From the IMG/VR virus record IMGVR_UViG_3300017991_000001, positions 1-64,000 of that record: a stretch of 64,000 bases of DNA; one strand, 5' to 3'. The notes under the pieces were generated by a model. The model worked only from the letters and a program-made list of their open reading frames with translations. It had not been told where the DNA came from and did no database searches. Position numbers and translations under genes: made by a program. The stretch's first letter is position 1, and the number at the start of each line of letters is the position of its first letter. Positions 1 to 6,858 of this stretch are shown piece after piece. Origin of the DNA: a virus.

Positions 1-2
1 AC

Positions 3-794
3 CACTCCAACTGCCAGGCCATCATCAACTACATCAAGTCGCTCAACCCGAACACCAAGCTCTTCGGCTACGTGAGCACGAACCAGACCTACGCGAACTT
101 CACCTCCAAGACCGACGACTGGGACGACATGGGGGTGCACGGCATCTTCATGGACGAGAGCGGGTACGACTACGGCAAGAACCGCGGCGAGTTCAACGAC
201 CGGGTCGACTACGTGCATGGCAAGGGGCTGATCGCCTTCGCCAACGCCTGGAACACGGACCACATCCTGGGCACCGCCAACGACGCCAGCTACCCGAACA
301 GCACCTACAACTCGGGCGCCGTGGAGTCGAAGCTGAACACCAGCGACTGGATTCTGATGGAGAGCTTCCCCGTCAACACCACGGCCTACACGGACAGCAC
401 GCCGGACGGCTACGAGGCCAAGGCGGAGTGGGCGGCACGCGGATCGAAGCTCCTGTCCCTGCGAGCCACGTACGGCGTGAACTTCGCCGGCAGTTGCGTG
501 ATCGCCGACGGCGTGTCGGGCGAGCAGGACTTCTTCGACTTCGGGTTCATCTCGGCGCTCATGTGGAGTCTGGAGGCCTTCGGCAGCTCCGACACCAGTT
601 ACGGTTCCAGCTCGGCGAAGACCGCGTACCTGACGCGGCCGAACACCGAGGGCCTCAGAAGCTTGTGGAGCCTCAACCCGGCGATCCGCAACGACGTCAA
701 CGACAACGACATCTATCGCCGGTTCGTGGAGCACGCGCAGATGTACGTGGACTTCTCCACCAGCGCGCAGGCCTCGGGGCTGACGAAAGAGTAG
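3..794 (+). CDS. Tail-spike-like protein with TIM-barrel glycoside-hydrolase-like domain (5' truncated)
   Basis: The reading frame is open from the first codon of the window, so the N-terminus lies upstream. The visible 263 residues contain GIFMDESGYDYG followed by a VDYVHGKGLIAFANAW stretch. This resembles the strand-end acidic residues of GH114 / spherulin-4-like TIM barrels, where a D/E pair sits after a GIFFDE-type strand. The C-terminal part is rich in S, T, N and D, as in secreted or virion-surface proteins. A strong terminator follows 24 bp after the TAG stop. A receptor-binding or polysaccharide-degrading tail protein is inferred; the exact family is not certain. Confidence 0.6.
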   Translation, partial: HSNCQAIINYIKSLNPNTKLFGYVSTNQTYANFTSKTDDWDDMGVHGIFMDESGYDYGKNRGEFNDRVDYVHGKGLIAFANAWNTDHILGTANDASYPNSTYNSGAVESKLNTSDWILMESFPVNTTAYTDSTPDGYEAKAEWAARGSKLLSLRATYGVNFAGSCVIADGVSGEQDFFDFGFISALMWSLEAFGSSDTSYGSSSAKTAYLTRPNTEGLRSLWSLNPAIRNDVNDNDIYRRFVEHAQMYVDFSTSAQASGLTKE

Positions 795-817
795 ACGGAC
801 ACCCTGTCCAAACACCG

Positions 818-842
818 GGGCGGCCTTCGGGCCGCCCTTTTT
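818..842 (+). terminator. Rho-independent terminator
   Basis: A perfect 8-bp stem GGGCGGCC/GGCCGCCC closed by a TTCG tetraloop is followed by five T. It ends the tail-spike-like gene and insulates it from the array region. Confidence 0.9.
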
Positions 843-954
843 CATGCCCTCGAGCAATGAATTTCAGCGTCTAAATTACGCCTCAAAGCGCGTTACAATA
901 TACTACGCGTGACTGGCTTTCAGTCAGTTACTCTCCTGAACTACAACCTTCGGT

Positions 955-1060
955 AAATTCGCGTCAGGCCTGCGAGATACCCACCGCGCGCACAGGCGCG
1001 TTGGCAGGATAAGTGGCCGCGAAGGCATTGCCGTTACGCCGGAGCAATCTCCTGTACCTA
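955..1060 (+). ncRNA. Leader/tracrRNA-like element 1
   Basis: First of four copies of a conserved leader core (others begin near 4236, 5540 and 6165). The core starts AAATTCGCGTCAGGCCTGCG, contains a stem CGCGC/GCGCG with loop ACAG and continues with GTTGGCAGGATAAGTGGCC. Downstream, CTCCTGTAC (1049-1057) is the exact complement of GTACAGGAG inside the repeats of array 1, which starts 45 nt later. The order, structured 5' part, then 3' anti-repeat, then array, is that of type V tracrRNAs. Its UUCG-type hairpin is replaced by a weaker GGC-ATT-GCC element. Confidence 0.6.
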
Positions 1061-1102
1061 CTGAACGTTGTGTTCATTTTCTCAGTTGTCGCAAGACATA
1101 GG

Positions 1103-1253
1103 GGCGGCCCCACGCGTACAGGAGGGTTTGGAAACGGAGGCAGGACAGACATTGTGCCGATTCGGCGGCCCCACGCGTACAGGAGGGTTTGGTTCACCAC
1201 GGCCTGCCAGCCCGCGAAATGCGCGGCGGCCACACGCGTACAGGAGGCTTGTG
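1103..1253 (+). CRISPR. CRISPR-like array 1 (3 repeats, 2 spacers)
   Basis: Repeats of 29 nt start at 1103, 1164 and 1225; both spacers are 32 nt. The repeat begins GGCGGCCCCACGCG and ends AGGAGGGTTTGG; the third copy is degenerate. It shares the ACGCGTA centre and the TGG end with the other arrays but has its own GTACAGGAG segment, matched by the anti-repeat in leader 1. It is the shortest array and sits directly upstream of the effector gene. Confidence 0.85.
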
Positions 1254-1270
1254 GACTCCCGGTAGCCGTC

Positions 1271-1346
1271 AACCACGCGCGCAAGGAAGCTCGGAAACAC
1301 GTGTTTCCGGGCCGGACACGTCGAGTCCGTGTGTGCGTGGTTTTTC
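1271..1346 (+). terminator. Three-way-junction RNA / probable terminator after array 1
   Basis: Positions 1271-1283 pair with 1330-1342 in a 13-bp helix (two G-U pairs). It encloses two hairpins: the 18-nt palindrome around GGAAACACGTGTTTCC (1292-1307) and CGGAC/GTCCG (1313-1317/1325-1329). A T-rich run follows. It could terminate array 1 transcription or form a structured 5' UTR of the effector mRNA; the palindrome could also bind a dimeric regulator. Confidence 0.55.
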
Positions 1347-1373
1347 GTTTTACCATTCTTACAGGAGAGGAAC

Positions 1374-3362
1374 ATGGACGAGAAAAGCGCGATGGAAGAA
1401 GTGGCCAGGTTGGCCGAGGCAAACGCGGTGCGCATGGAAAAAACGGCGCGTTCTCCGCGCATCCAAGTGATGGAGTTCCGGTTTCCGACGCCGGAGGACT
1501 GGGTGAAGGGCATGCGTTATTTCAAAGCCTATGGGGCCAATATGAAGTGGTTGTTCGCCCAGGCGTCGATGTGTCTCAACCTTGCCGGCATACCCGGGTT
1601 CACGCCCAAGAAGAACCTCAACGCAACGGTCGACATGGCCCTGGCCGACGCGTTCATGAAGTTGCTGGGCGGTGAGGTGGTGAACGGAGACGGAAACGGG
1701 GACGGTAAGAAACGCGGTGCGGCTCTGTATGCCTTGCGCAAGGCCTGGATGGACCGGCAGGACGAGCTAGAGAAGGCCGAGAACGTCGGCTTCCGTTTCC
1801 CTTCCTGCATATGGGACGAGGCACGGATCTTCGTGTGGGGCCACTTGAAAAGGAAGGACCCCCGCATGAAACGACGCCACTGCGACCTGTCGGCGGCGGG
1901 CGAGCGCAAGGACGTCAACTACAACACGGAACTGTCACGCATCGTACTGCAGGCGTACGAGTGCCAAACGACCAAACGTGTGAAGTTCGCTGAGGAAACC
2001 GATCCCGTCTCGGGCGAGAAGATGCTGGTAGCCTACCTGGGCATCGTGAAGGGCGTGAGCACGCGGGTCATCCTCGACGGTTGGTTCGAGCGGCTGGTCA
2101 GGAAGGAGGTGATCGAGAACGGCAAACGCGTGATGAAGGTCGTGCGCGAGCGGGACCGCTTTGAGATGGAGCCGCGAGCCAAGGGCGTCGTGGAGAATAT
2201 CCTCTCCGGTGAATACACGCTGCGTCGGGGCGAGTTCTACTTCCGCAAGCGCCGCAGCAAGGGCGGGCCCCGCAAGCTACGTCCCTTCCTGGATCTTTGT
2301 TACGACCCTCATGCCAAACGCACTGCCCGCCAGCTTAAGAAGGAGGAAGAGGAGGGCGAGACCACCAAGCGTGGCATGCGCTACGCGGCGCTGTTCTTCC
2401 ACAAGACGGACGGCGTGGGTAAGGACGAAGGGCTTGTTTATTTCCCCCACCTGTCAACCGACATCACGACAAGCAAGGAGAAGTTGGACAAGTACCGGTT
2501 CTATTCCCCGCCCGTGAACAACATGATGGGTGTACTGCACGATATCCGGGCGCGGCGCAACGCCGTCGTCCACCGCAAGCGTTCGGCGCTCGGGGTTCGC
2601 GAGTTCCGCACCGCCATCAAGAAGAAGGAGAAGTTGTACACGTTGCGGCGGGAGAAGTTCATCACGAAGAACATGAACATCATGGCGAACGACTTCGTGC
2701 GCTGCCTGCGAAGCTGGAACGTGGGCAACGTGATCATGCCGTGCGTGCCCAAGAACATCGAGGTGATGGGCGAGTCGTTCCCGTGGGCCGCGTTCGTCGA
2801 TATCATGCACACCAAGTGTGACGACGCGGACATCATCTTCCTGACCGGCGACGCGCACCTGGAAGCGCTGCAGGCTGCGGCCAACGAGGAGACCGCCGCC
2901 ATCAGGGCACGTGATGATCTGGAGGACGAGGAGAAGGAACGGGCCATCAAGGTCATCAAGGAACGCACCAAGGCCCACAAGGAAATGCTCTCCGGCAACA
3001 TCTCGGAGCGCGCGGACACGCTCATCGAAACCATTGAGAAGAAACTCGAGGAGCGGGGTATGCGCAAGGAGGAGGACGAGGAGTCCCTTCTCGAAGAGGA
3101 AAGCAAGAGCAAGAAGAAGAGGAAACCCCGCAAGCGCGTGAAGCCGGTGCGGAAGGTCATGGTCAAGACGAAGGACGATGACGGCAGGACTGTGAAAAAA
3201 GACGCCAGCAAACTCCGCACGAAGACGCGCAAGCGTGCGGACCCCAAGGCGAAGCACGAGAAGTGCTGGGCTCGCCACAGGGGAGGACAGCAGGGCGAAG
3301 TCGAAATGAAGGTTTTCGAGCAGGAAGAGGCTAAGAGGAAAGACAGGAAATCAGGAGGATAA
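1374..3362 (+). CDS. Candidate nuclease-dead Cas12/TnpB-like RNA-guided effector
   Basis: 662 aa from ATG 1374, chosen because AGGAGAGGA precedes it; the frame is open further upstream. N-terminal IQVMEFRFPTPEDW (about 30-43) resembles the first strand of Cas12/TnpB proteins. MRYAALFFHKTDG (335-347) sits where a RuvC-I strand is expected. A basic helical stretch (about 385-445) looks like a bridge helix, then VGNVIMPCV (450-458) resembles RuvC-II and FPWAAFVDIMHTKC (469-482) the conserved W..F....K helix. The RuvC-I Asp and RuvC-II Glu are not where expected (F/H and P). The C-terminus from 500 on is highly charged and lysine-rich, with DPKAKHEKCWARHRG (623-637) as a possible RuvC-III remnant. 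It lies between arrays 1 and 2 and overlaps no other gene. Binding without cleavage, as for Cas12m or TldR proteins, is inferred; the homology is by eye only. Confidence 0.5.
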   Translation: MDEKSAMEEVARLAEANAVRMEKTARSPRIQVMEFRFPTPEDWVKGMRYFKAYGANMKWLFAQASMCLNLAGIPGFTPKKNLNATVDMALADAFMKLLGGEVVNGDGNGDGKKRGAALYALRKAWMDRQDELEKAENVGFRFPSCIWDEARIFVWGHLKRKDPRMKRRHCDLSAAGERKDVNYNTELSRIVLQAYECQTTKRVKFAEETDPVSGEKMLVAYLGIVKGVSTRVILDGWFERLVRKEVIENGKRVMKVVRERDRFEMEPRAKGVVENILSGEYTLRRGEFYFRKRRSKGGPRKLRPFLDLCYDPHAKRTARQLKKEEEEGETTKRGMRYAALFFHKTDGVGKDEGLVYFPHLSTDITTSKEKLDKYRFYSPPVNNMMGVLHDIRARRNAVVHRKRSALGVREFRTAIKKKEKLYTLRREKFITKNMNIMANDFVRCLRSWNVGNVIMPCVPKNIEVMGESFPWAAFVDIMHTKCDDADIIFLTGDAHLEALQAAANEETAAIRARDDLEDEEKERAIKVIKERTKAHKEMLSGNISERADTLIETIEKKLEERGMRKEEDEESLLEEESKSKKKRKPRKRVKPVRKVMVKTKDDDGRTVKKDASKLRTKTRKRADPKAKHEKCWARHRGGQQGEVEMKVFEQEEAKRKDRKSGG

Positions 3363-3364
3363 CT

Positions 3365-4207
3365 GTGAACAAAATCAGACCCGCTGTCGTTCCACCCCCC
3401 GCGATCATGTACACCCCGACGGGGGCGGGATTGCCGGACACGCAGTTTAAGAGCGTACTAGCAGCCGTAAGCTCTGCGATCTGCGGAAGCTACAAGCGAC
3501 ACAAGAAGTTGGTGAGAGACACACTACACAAGCATGGACCGCTATTGAGCTGCATGGACCAGGAGCAGCGAGACACGCTGATGGAGTCCATCGAAGGGCA
3601 GGGCGTTACGTACAGGGAAGTGGATCGCGTACTTTCCTGCTACAGCGTGGTGCCTCGTTACATAGGCTTGGCGCCGGCACTGGTGGACAACAGCGCGGTA
3701 AGCGTGTTGTGGTGGAACAACCTTCCAAAGCGCGTCAAGCAGGACGCGTTGGCTGACAAGCTGGTACGCGTGAAGCGTGCCAACAGTTGGGTGCAGAAGA
3801 AGTTTTCGGACCTCACCCCGAAAGACGTGCGGCAGGTGTTCGATGTGGGTGACGGAAGCAAAGGGTACCTGCCCGTACGCACGCAGCATACTGCGCCGCG
3901 TGCCCGCAAAAGCGTGTACATGCAACCCGCGGGGCCGGTGTCGGTCAACGAGGACGACCCCAACAAGTTCCTCATCGAGGTCACCAGCAAAGGCAAGCGA
4001 GAAGTGGTGGCCATGTCCGAGCACGAGATGAAGTACACGCTCGGACAGGCGCGCGTGCTGACGGGAAGGAACGCGGTGGATTGGGACGCGGTCGAGAAGG
4101 AGCTGCGCGATTTAATCGCGACGTGGCGCGCGTCCAGGTCCAAGCATAAGGCCGTGTTGGCGACCTGCGCCGACGAAGTCGAGAAAATATTGGACGGCAA
4201 CGTGTAG
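3365..4207 (+). CDS. Effector-operon partner protein, unknown function
   Basis: 280 aa from GTG 3365. AGGAGG (3353-3358) overlaps the end of the effector gene, whose TAA stop is 2 bp upstream, so the two are co-translated. The protein is basic and mostly helical by composition. A region near VLWWNNLPKRVKQDALADKL could be a nucleic-acid-binding helical segment. I recognise no Cas1, Cas2, Cas4, Cas5, Cas6 or anti-CRISPR motif. Leader 2 begins 28 bp after its TAG stop. A role as processing factor, silencing partner or adaptor of the effector is inferred from position alone. Confidence 0.75.
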   Translation: MNKIRPAVVPPPAIMYTPTGAGLPDTQFKSVLAAVSSAICGSYKRHKKLVRDTLHKHGPLLSCMDQEQRDTLMESIEGQGVTYREVDRVLSCYSVVPRYIGLAPALVDNSAVSVLWWNNLPKRVKQDALADKLVRVKRANSWVQKKFSDLTPKDVRQVFDVGDGSKGYLPVRTQHTAPRARKSVYMQPAGPVSVNEDDPNKFLIEVTSKGKREVVAMSEHEMKYTLGQARVLTGRNAVDWDAVEKELRDLIATWRASRSKHKAVLATCADEVEKILDGNV

Positions 4208-4235
4208 CTGAACGAAGCAGCGGTACGATGTGCGG

Positions 4236-4345
4236 AAATTCGCGTCAGGCCTGCGAGATGTCCGCCGCGCACACTGAGTGCGTTGGCAGGGTAAGTGGCC
4301 GTGAAGGCGCTTCGGCGCCGGATACGTCTTCCCTACACATCCGCA
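4236..4345 (+). ncRNA. Leader/tracrRNA-like element 2
   Basis: Contains hairpin CGCAC/GTGCG (4268-4272/4278-4282) extended by GCC/GGC, then a perfect GGCGC-TTCG-GCGCC hairpin (4306-4319), then the anti-repeat TCTTCCCTA (4327-4335). The anti-repeat is the exact complement of TAGGGAAGA in array 2 repeats. The first repeat begins 49 nt later. CCTGC and GCAGG in the core can pair to enclose the first hairpin. Confidence 0.65.
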
Positions 4346-4384
4346 TGTCGTACCGCTACTCTGTTTCTAACCCTACATGTTGGT

Positions 4385-5474
4385 GTCGCACCCACGCGTA
4401 TAGGGAAGATTGGACCCAATTTTAGATACTCGCTGCAGCGCCGTCGTCGCACCCACGCGTATAGGGAAGATTGGAGAAACGATTTGACTAGGCATGCGGA
4501 GTCGTCGTCGCACCCACGCGTATAGGGAAGATTGGGCGCCCAGCGCGTCCGCCACGTGTTCGCGCTCGTCGCACCCACGCGTATAGGGAAGATTGGAAAG
4601 CTCCCTCGAAGGCGTCGCCCAACAGGCCGTCGCACCCACGCGTATAGGGAAGATTGGGCTTACGCCGGCAAGCTCGGCATTGAGGGCCTGTCGCACCCAC
4701 GCGTATAGGGAAGATTGGCAGCGGCTGGACCGGCGACTCGGTCTGCCCCAGTCGCACCCACGCGTATAGGGAAGATTGGCGTATCATGAACAGGTCGCAC
4801 CCACGCGTATAGGGAAGATTGGCGGCTCGAGGTGTTCGCTACAGGAGCGTCGCACCCGCGCGTATAGGGAAGATTGGGCACCCTTCCCGCGAGTCGCGTG
4901 CTGCAGCACGTCGCACCCACACGTATAGGGAAGATTGGTCCTCCCTCAGCGTTTCCTCCGCTTTGCAGTCGTTGCACCCACGCAGATAGGGAAGATTGGA
5001 AGGGCCAACCAAAGGCACTGCCGGTCGCCAAGTCGCACCCACGCGTATAGGGAAGATTGGTTTTGGAGGCGAGCAACGCGGCGACGGGCAGCGTCGCGCC
5101 CACGCGTATAGGGAAGATTGGCTAAAGGATGTTGATCTCCTGTCGCACCCACGCGTATAGGGAAGATTGGATCGATAGGCGTAATTCCGGTTCAGGTGCC
5201 GTGTCGCACCCACGCGTATAGGGAAGATTGGGCCCCCGATCCCGAAATCGAAAAGACGGACCCGTCGCACCCACGCGTATAGGGAAGATTGGGCTTCGAT
5301 GTTCTGTGTCGTAGCCTTGAGCGGGTCGCACCCGCGCGTATAGGGAAGATTGGGTCCTTTTCCCGGACCGCCACGGGTTCGGGCGGTCGCACCCACGCGT
5401 ATAAGGAAGATTGGCCGTCAAGAATCGCCCCAACACCGCGTGTGCGTCGCACCCACGCACACGAGGAGGGTTGG
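4385..5474 (+). CRISPR. CRISPR-like array 2 (19 repeats, 18 spacers)
   Basis: 29-nt repeats beginning GTCGCACCC and ending AGGGAAGATTGG recur mostly every 61 bp (4385, 4446, 4507, 4568, 4629, 4690, 4751, 4794, 4849, 4910, 4971, 5032, 5093, 5142, 5203, 5264, 5325, 5386, 5446). Most spacers are 32 nt; those after 4751, 4794 and 5093 are only 14, 26 and 20 nt. The last repeat is degenerate and ends AGGAGGGTTGG, like arrays 1 and 4. Repeat and spacer sizes are those typical of type I-E arrays, but no Cascade gene is visible. Confidence 0.95.
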
Positions 5475-5539
5475 GTCCTGGGTTCGTTGTCGCGCTTACG
5501 TGCTGGGAATGCATACAGACTACAGCGGTGGACACATGT

Positions 5540-5645
5540 AAATTCGCGTCAGGCCTGCGAGATGTCCGCCGCGCACACTGAGTGCGTTGGCAGGGTAAGT
5601 GGCCGTGAAGGTGCTTGCACCGGATACGTCTTCCCTACCATGTGT
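5540..5645 (+). ncRNA. Leader/tracrRNA-like element 3
   Basis: Nearly identical to leader 2 in its first 70 nt. The distal hairpin is GGTG-CTTG-CACC (5610-5621) instead of the UUCG hairpin, a paired change that keeps the stem. The anti-repeat TCTTCCCTA (5629-5637) pairs with GGGGAAGG in array 3 using G-U pairs at its ends, and perfectly with array 2-type repeats. Confidence 0.6.
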
Positions 5646-5680
5646 CATGCCGTTGTTCTCTTTATGGTCCATATGTTGGT

Positions 5681-6133
5681 GTCGCGCCCACGCGTATGGG
5701 GAAGGTTGGGCTTATGCACGCATCAGGGAGATCAGCGCACCGTCGCGCCCACGCGTATGGGGAAGGTTGGTCGTGGAGACGAGCAAAGCCGCGACGGGCG
5801 CCGTCGCGCCCACGCGTATGGGGAAGGTTGGTACGCCGAGTGCCTCGGACAACTGCGGGACAAGCCGCGCCTGCGCTTATAGGGAAGATTGGCCATCCCG
5901 CCTGGGGACAAATGGAGATTGCGTCGCGCCCACGCGTGTAGGGAAGGCTGGAAACTGTATGACCGTGTGGCGATCGGCCATGTATCGCGCCTACGCGTGT
6001 AGGGAAAGCTGGCTGCATCTGGCGTCAGATTTCATGCTGCGTAGGTAGGACCCACGCGTGTAGGGAAGGCTGGGCGCAGCTCGCCGTTATCGGAGCACGA
6101 AACCTGTTGAACCCACCCGCGTAAGAAGGCTGG
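5681..6133 (+). CRISPR. CRISPR-like array 3 (8 repeats, 7 spacers)
   Basis: Repeats start at 5681, 5742, 5803, 5864, 5923, 5984, 6045 and 6105. Early copies begin GTCGCGCCCACGCG and end GGGGAAGGTTGG; later copies drift to GTGTAGGGAAGGCTGG and the last is degenerate. Spacers are 32 nt except one of 30. The copy at 5864 carries the array 2-type ending. Spacer 2 (5771-5802) is related to a spacer of array 2. Confidence 0.9.
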
Positions 6134-6164
6134 ATCACCGAATAAATAGCAGTGCGGTATGTGG

Positions 6165-6275
6165 AGAATCGCGTCAGGCCTGCGAGATGTCCGCCGCGCG
6201 CACAGGCGCGTTGGCAGGATAAGTGGCCGTGAAGGCGCTTCGGCGCCGGATACGCTCTCCTCACACATACGTCCG
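6165..6275 (+). ncRNA. Leader/tracrRNA-like element 4
   Basis: Core with stem CGCGC/GCGCG (6197-6201/6206-6210) and a GGCGC-TTCG-GCGCC hairpin (6234-6247). The anti-repeat GCTCTCCTC (6254-6262) is the exact complement of GAGGAGAGC in the repeat at 6500 and pairs with one G-U in most other array 4 repeats (GAGGAGGGC). The first repeat begins 54 nt downstream. Confidence 0.65.
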
Positions 6276-6316
6276 CATGTCGTGCTGCTGGTTAATCCAT
6301 ACCTCTGTATCTTGGC

Positions 6317-6772
6317 GTCAAACCTACGTACGCGAGGAGGACTGGCTAACGCGCCCAGAATGAGAGAATACCATGATGTCAAACCCATGTACGCGAGGAG
6401 GACTGGACGTTCACCGTCGCTATCTAAAGCGCCTTGCGGTCAAACTCACGTACGCGAGGAGGGTTGGGCTACCCTCAGCTACCGGCGGACGAGGACACGG
6501 TCAAACCCACATACGCGAGGAGAGCTGGGCCCACCTAGGACGGGCGGGCGGATTGCAACCGTCAAACCCACGTACGCGAGGAGGGCTGGTGATAAGCGAG
6601 GAGAACTAAGACCGAGGCAAGGTCAAACCCACGTATGCGAGGAGGGCTGGGCTGGCGTGGATGATGGTCGTTACCAGGATACGTCAAACCCACGTATGTG
6701 AGGAGGGCTGGCCTCGGCATGAACTGCTGCCTGCGTACTCGGCGTCGAACCCACGTACGCGAGGAGGGTTGG
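6317..6772 (+). CRISPR. CRISPR-like array 4 (8 repeats, 7 spacers)
   Basis: Repeats start at 6317, 6378, 6439, 6500, 6561, 6622, 6683 and 6744, all spacers 32 nt. The repeat begins GTCAAACCCACGTACGCG and ends GAGGAGGGCTGG, with one or two changes per copy. It is the most diverged family from array 2 but keeps 29-nt length and the CTGG/TTGG end. Confidence 0.92.
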
Positions 6773-6834
6773 CGTCGCTTGATTTCTTTCAGCGGGACCA
6801 TGCAATCGAATTAACAAGCGAACCCGCAAGGGGA

Positions 6835-6856
6835 GGTGCCAGCGGCGCCTTCTTTT
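6835..6856 (+). terminator. Rho-independent terminator after array 4
   Basis: GGTGCC-AGC-GGCGCC (one G-U pair) followed by TTCTTTT. It closes the array region before the convergent sulfotransferase gene. Confidence 0.6.
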
Positions 6857-6858
6857 AG

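Noticed and set aside
1374-3362. Effector as a Cascade or Cas9 protein
   Set aside because: No HNH motif, no RAMP glycine-rich loop and no HD or helicase motif; the order of segments fits the Cas12/TnpB lineage better.
1103-6772. TIGR-Tas (Nop-domain) interpretation of the arrays
   Set aside because: The 61-bp unit with 32-nt spacers and the anti-repeat leaders do not fit tandem 9-nt dual spacers, and I see no Nop-type domain in the nearby proteins.
4228-6801. Several ORFs of 60-200 codons across the arrays on both strands
   Set aside because: They read repeats in three frames (for example NLPYTRGCD, SSLYAWVR), lack ribosome sites and are by-products of the 61-bp repetition.
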